NCBI GenBank assembly: GCA_021772695.1
Contig: JAJFLL010000215.1
Location: 1-7,209, forward strand
Length of the DNA: 7,209 nt
Direction: 5' to 3'
Source: Deltaproteobacteria bacterium
GTDB taxonomy: Bacteria > UBA10199 > DSSB01
The position numbers were made by a program, and so were the translations under genes. The notes beneath the pieces were generated by a model, which saw only the letters and a program-made list of their open reading frames with translations, did no database searches and was not told the origin of the DNA. The first letter of the stretch is position 1, and each line of letters opens with the position of its first letter. Positions 5,690 to 7,209 of this stretch are shown piece by piece.

Positions 5690-6358
5690 ATGGGATTACG
5701 TATTCGCGGGATTATTCTTGGAACCCTGACCCTTTTCTGTTTTTTCGCAGGCTTTTCAGGCTTTTTTGCACCTGAGGCCCAGGGGGGAGACTTTCAGGTT
5801 TGGACGGAACTGAAGTATTCCCATCGCTTCAAACCCTCGAAATTTACCTTAAAATGGTCCATGGAAAACCGTTTTCGCGACCAAGCCACCGAACATTTTA
5901 CCTTTAATACGACCTTGGGATTCGACTATAAATTTTTCAAATGGTTGTCGGCGGGATCCTATTACCGCTACGAAAAGAAAAAAGGGAAAGCCGGAGAGAA
6001 CCGGCCATTTTTTGAAGTGGTCCTCAAAACCCCTTGGAAGCCGGTGGTGGTTAAAAACCGGCAACGCTTCGAAATTCGCATCTTTCCCGACGATACCTGG
6101 TTTCGATACCGTAACCTGACACAGATCTCTCATTACTTCGGCGAACGTCCCGTCTCATATACCCCCTACATTCAAGATGAAGTCTTCATTGAACAGGGCG
6201 TGGGTTTCAACGAGAACCGCCTGGACGTAGGCAATGCCTTCGGGGTCTTAAACGACCAACTTGCCTTCGCCTTTTACTACCGATGGCAACGCAAGGAATC
6301 GGGAAATATGTGGGAGAACAATCATATTTTCGGAACCTCAGTGGCCATCCATTACTAA
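5690..6358 (+). CDS. DUF2490-like outer-membrane beta-barrel protein
   Basis: Secreted protein of 222 residues. It has a Sec signal peptide (Arg4 and Arg6, then a hydrophobic core at about 8-26) with probable cleavage after Ala30 or close by. The mature part is rich in alternating aromatic and polar residues typical of beta strands. The segments RFEIRIFPDDTWFRYRN (126-142), QDEVF (162-166) and NENRLDVGNAFGV (174-186) follow the DUF2490 pattern, in which an RxE-R strand, a W-R-R strand, a DE-F strand and an N-R-G turn occur in this order. The last residue is Tyr in an alternating final strand (SVAIHY), as the BAM complex expects of outer-membrane barrels. DUF2490 proteins have no firmly established function. 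The gene is divergent from mglA, and no direct link to it can be shown. Confidence 0.82.
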   Translation: MGLRIRGIILGTLTLFCFFAGFSGFFAPEAQGGDFQVWTELKYSHRFKPSKFTLKWSMENRFRDQATEHFTFNTTLGFDYKFFKWLSAGSYYRYEKKKGKAGENRPFFEVVLKTPWKPVVVKNRQRFEIRIFPDDTWFRYRNLTQISHYFGERPVSYTPYIQDEVFIEQGVGFNENRLDVGNAFGVLNDQLAFAFYYRWQRKESGNMWENNHIFGTSVAIHY

Positions 6359-6585
6359 AAATCTCTTCATTTACTGTACAAAAATTTCTGATTTCATTCT
6401 GCAAACAGGTGGGCTAAATCTTCAGAATCAATGCCCTTTTGGGGGGGCTCGCCCTGGGAAAAAACGAAAAAGGGAAATAAAGTTCAACACCTAGCAACTT
6501 TCCTTTATCAGGGGCGATATTTTGGGCTCGGAGGGGACGAACCAATTTAACTCCTATTCACCTTTAACTCAGGCGAGTTGCGGTT
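6359..6585. other. Intergenic region without a recognised gene
   Basis: AT-rich just after the barrel gene, then a G-tract (seven G at 6441-6447) with a short GGGCTCGCCC palindrome. No T-run terminator, known riboswitch core or tRNA was seen. A 39-codon ORF at 6431-6550 lacks a ribosome site. A weak promoter-like pair, TTCAAC (6483-6488) and TATCAG (6506-6511) with 17 nt spacing, could serve the downstream gene. Confidence 0.4.
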
Positions 6586-7209
6586 ATGGGTTCGCACCCG
6601 ATTGTGCCTTCAGGTCCTCAAGACCTGCGGCCGAAAATAAAATTAGATACCTCTATGGCACCGGCACAGAACCCGGCGGCCGTGGCCAAGGCACGTGTGG
6701 CCTCGCTGCTCGACCGTAGTGTTGCGACCACTTCCGACGCGAAGCATCCCGGTCCCTTAAGCCAAGCGCTACATACCCAGCAAAAACTTTCCCTCACCTT
6801 TCGATCCTTAGACAAGGTCACCCAAGAAAAGATGCGTTCGATCCTTGGAGCTTCCACCTTACACAGTCTTTTTTCTTTGAGTGAGGAAAGCAACGAAGCC
6901 TTGTTTTTCCAAGACCTGTATTCCCTGGGCCAAGAATCCCAAAAGAGCGGAAATATATCGGCAGCATCTTTGATTTTCACCTCCATGAGTGATGATTCCG
7001 AAATCGCCGCTGCCACACCGCAACCCTTGCGGGAAAAAGCTTTAGCGGCGGTCCAGATTTTATCGGGCGCCGGTTCTCAAGGCCGACAATTAGAATTTCA
7101 GTTGAGCCGCTTCGCCGATGAGGTGGCCAGCCCCGTCGGGATCGCCGCCATGGGCACCGCGGGTTTGACCTACGGTTCCGTGCGTTTGGCCACCTTTGGC
7201 GGTCTCTCG
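6586..7209 (+). CDS. Hypothetical alpha-helical protein, 5' part only (runs off the right edge)
   Basis: Not recognised; 208 codons are visible with no stop. Residues 1-60 are polar and proline-containing, probably disordered. Residues about 60-160 are a run of amphipathic helices (LSLTFRSLDKV, MRSILGASTLHSLFSL, ALFFQDLYSLGQESQKSG, PLREKALAAVQILSG), a layout reminiscent of helical-repeat proteins but without a clear repeat consensus. From about 180 a Gly/Ala-rich hydrophobic stretch starts (SPVGIAAMGTAGLTYGSVRL), which may begin a membrane-interacting domain. ATG at 6586 is the first start after an in-frame stop at 6565 and has a weak AGGCGAG 8 nt upstream. ATG at 6655 is an alternative giving 185 visible codons but has no ribosome site. 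There is no signal peptide with either start. Codon use matches the other genes. The opposite-strand reading at 6618-7016 lacks any family features and is treated as a shadow. Confidence 0.72.
   Translation, partial: MGSHPIVPSGPQDLRPKIKLDTSMAPAQNPAAVAKARVASLLDRSVATTSDAKHPGPLSQALHTQQKLSLTFRSLDKVTQEKMRSILGASTLHSLFSLSEESNEALFFQDLYSLGQESQKSGNISAASLIFTSMSDDSEIAAATPQPLREKALAAVQILSGAGSQGRQLEFQLSRFADEVASPVGIAAMGTAGLTYGSVRLATFGGLS
6611..6627 (+). repeat. Short perfect hairpin near the start of the last gene
   Basis: CAGGTC (6611-6616) pairs with GACCTG (6622-6627) around a 5-nt loop. No T-run follows. If translation starts at 6586 it is simply coding. If it starts at 6655 it lies in the leader and could affect expression. 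It may be chance. Confidence 0.3.

Noticed and set aside
6438..6458. G-tract with GGGCTCGCCC palindrome as a terminator or quadruplex
   Set aside because: There is only one long G-run, the stem is 4 bp with a 2-nt loop, and no T-run follows on the plus strand.
6431..6550. 39-codon ORF beginning MPFWGGSPWEK in the gap before the last gene
   Set aside because: No ribosome binding site or recognisable promoter, low-complexity start across a G-tract, no family resemblance. Treated as chance, though not excluded.
6584..6600. GGTTCGCACCC-like segment as a tRNA T-arm
   Set aside because: The flanking bases do not form a 5-bp T-stem, and no matching acceptor, D or anticodon arms are present.
6618..7016. 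132-codon minus-strand ORF under the last gene
   Set aside because: The plus-strand frame has sensible helical protein composition and stays open to the window edge. The minus-strand reading shows no motifs, domain pattern or start signals.

Overview
The window looks like a chromosomal stretch from a Gram-negative, deltaproteobacteria-like bacterium of roughly balanced base composition. The clues are an MglA-type small GTPase, a DUF2490-like outer-membrane barrel protein ending in an aromatic residue, and an FtsY anchored by an N-terminal membrane helix instead of a long acidic domain. No rRNA, tRNA, insertion sequence or CRISPR array was found. Assignment below this level is not supported by anything visible.

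Layout. Positions 1-646 (minus) hold the front part of a single-cluster [4Fe-4S] ferredoxin fused to an Hsp20/CS-like beta domain; it runs off the left edge and has its own sigma70-like promoter. Positions 749-1765 (minus) encode FtsY, the signal recognition particle receptor. Divergent from it, 1880-3454 (plus) encodes a LeuT-like sodium:neurotransmitter symporter family (NSS) transporter, followed after 2 nt by a 37-codon single-helix protein (3457-3570) that resembles the MetS small subunit of MetPS-type transporters. Positions 3652-4635 (plus) encode an unrecognised 327-residue protein with a hydrophobic C-terminal hairpin anchor. It converges on, and overlaps by 4 nt, a minus-strand pair: an MglA-family GTPase (4949-5533) and an adrenodoxin-type [2Fe-2S] ferredoxin (4632-4943). 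Divergent from mglA is the secreted DUF2490-like protein (5690-6358). After a 227-nt gap without a clear gene, an unrecognised partial CDS (6586 to the right edge) begins.

How the genes work together. FtsY and the NSS transporter share only an intergenic region. The transporter and its small partner look like one functional unit. mglA and the [2Fe-2S] ferredoxin look like one transcript with coupled translation, driven by a strong consensus promoter whose predicted start site lies only about 3 nt before the mglA ATG. The other neighbours show no obvious common pathway. The most interesting points are the ferredoxin-Hsp20-like fusion, the GTPase/ferredoxin coupling, the alanine at the Ras Gly12-equivalent position in the MglA P-loop, and two lineage-type unknown proteins.
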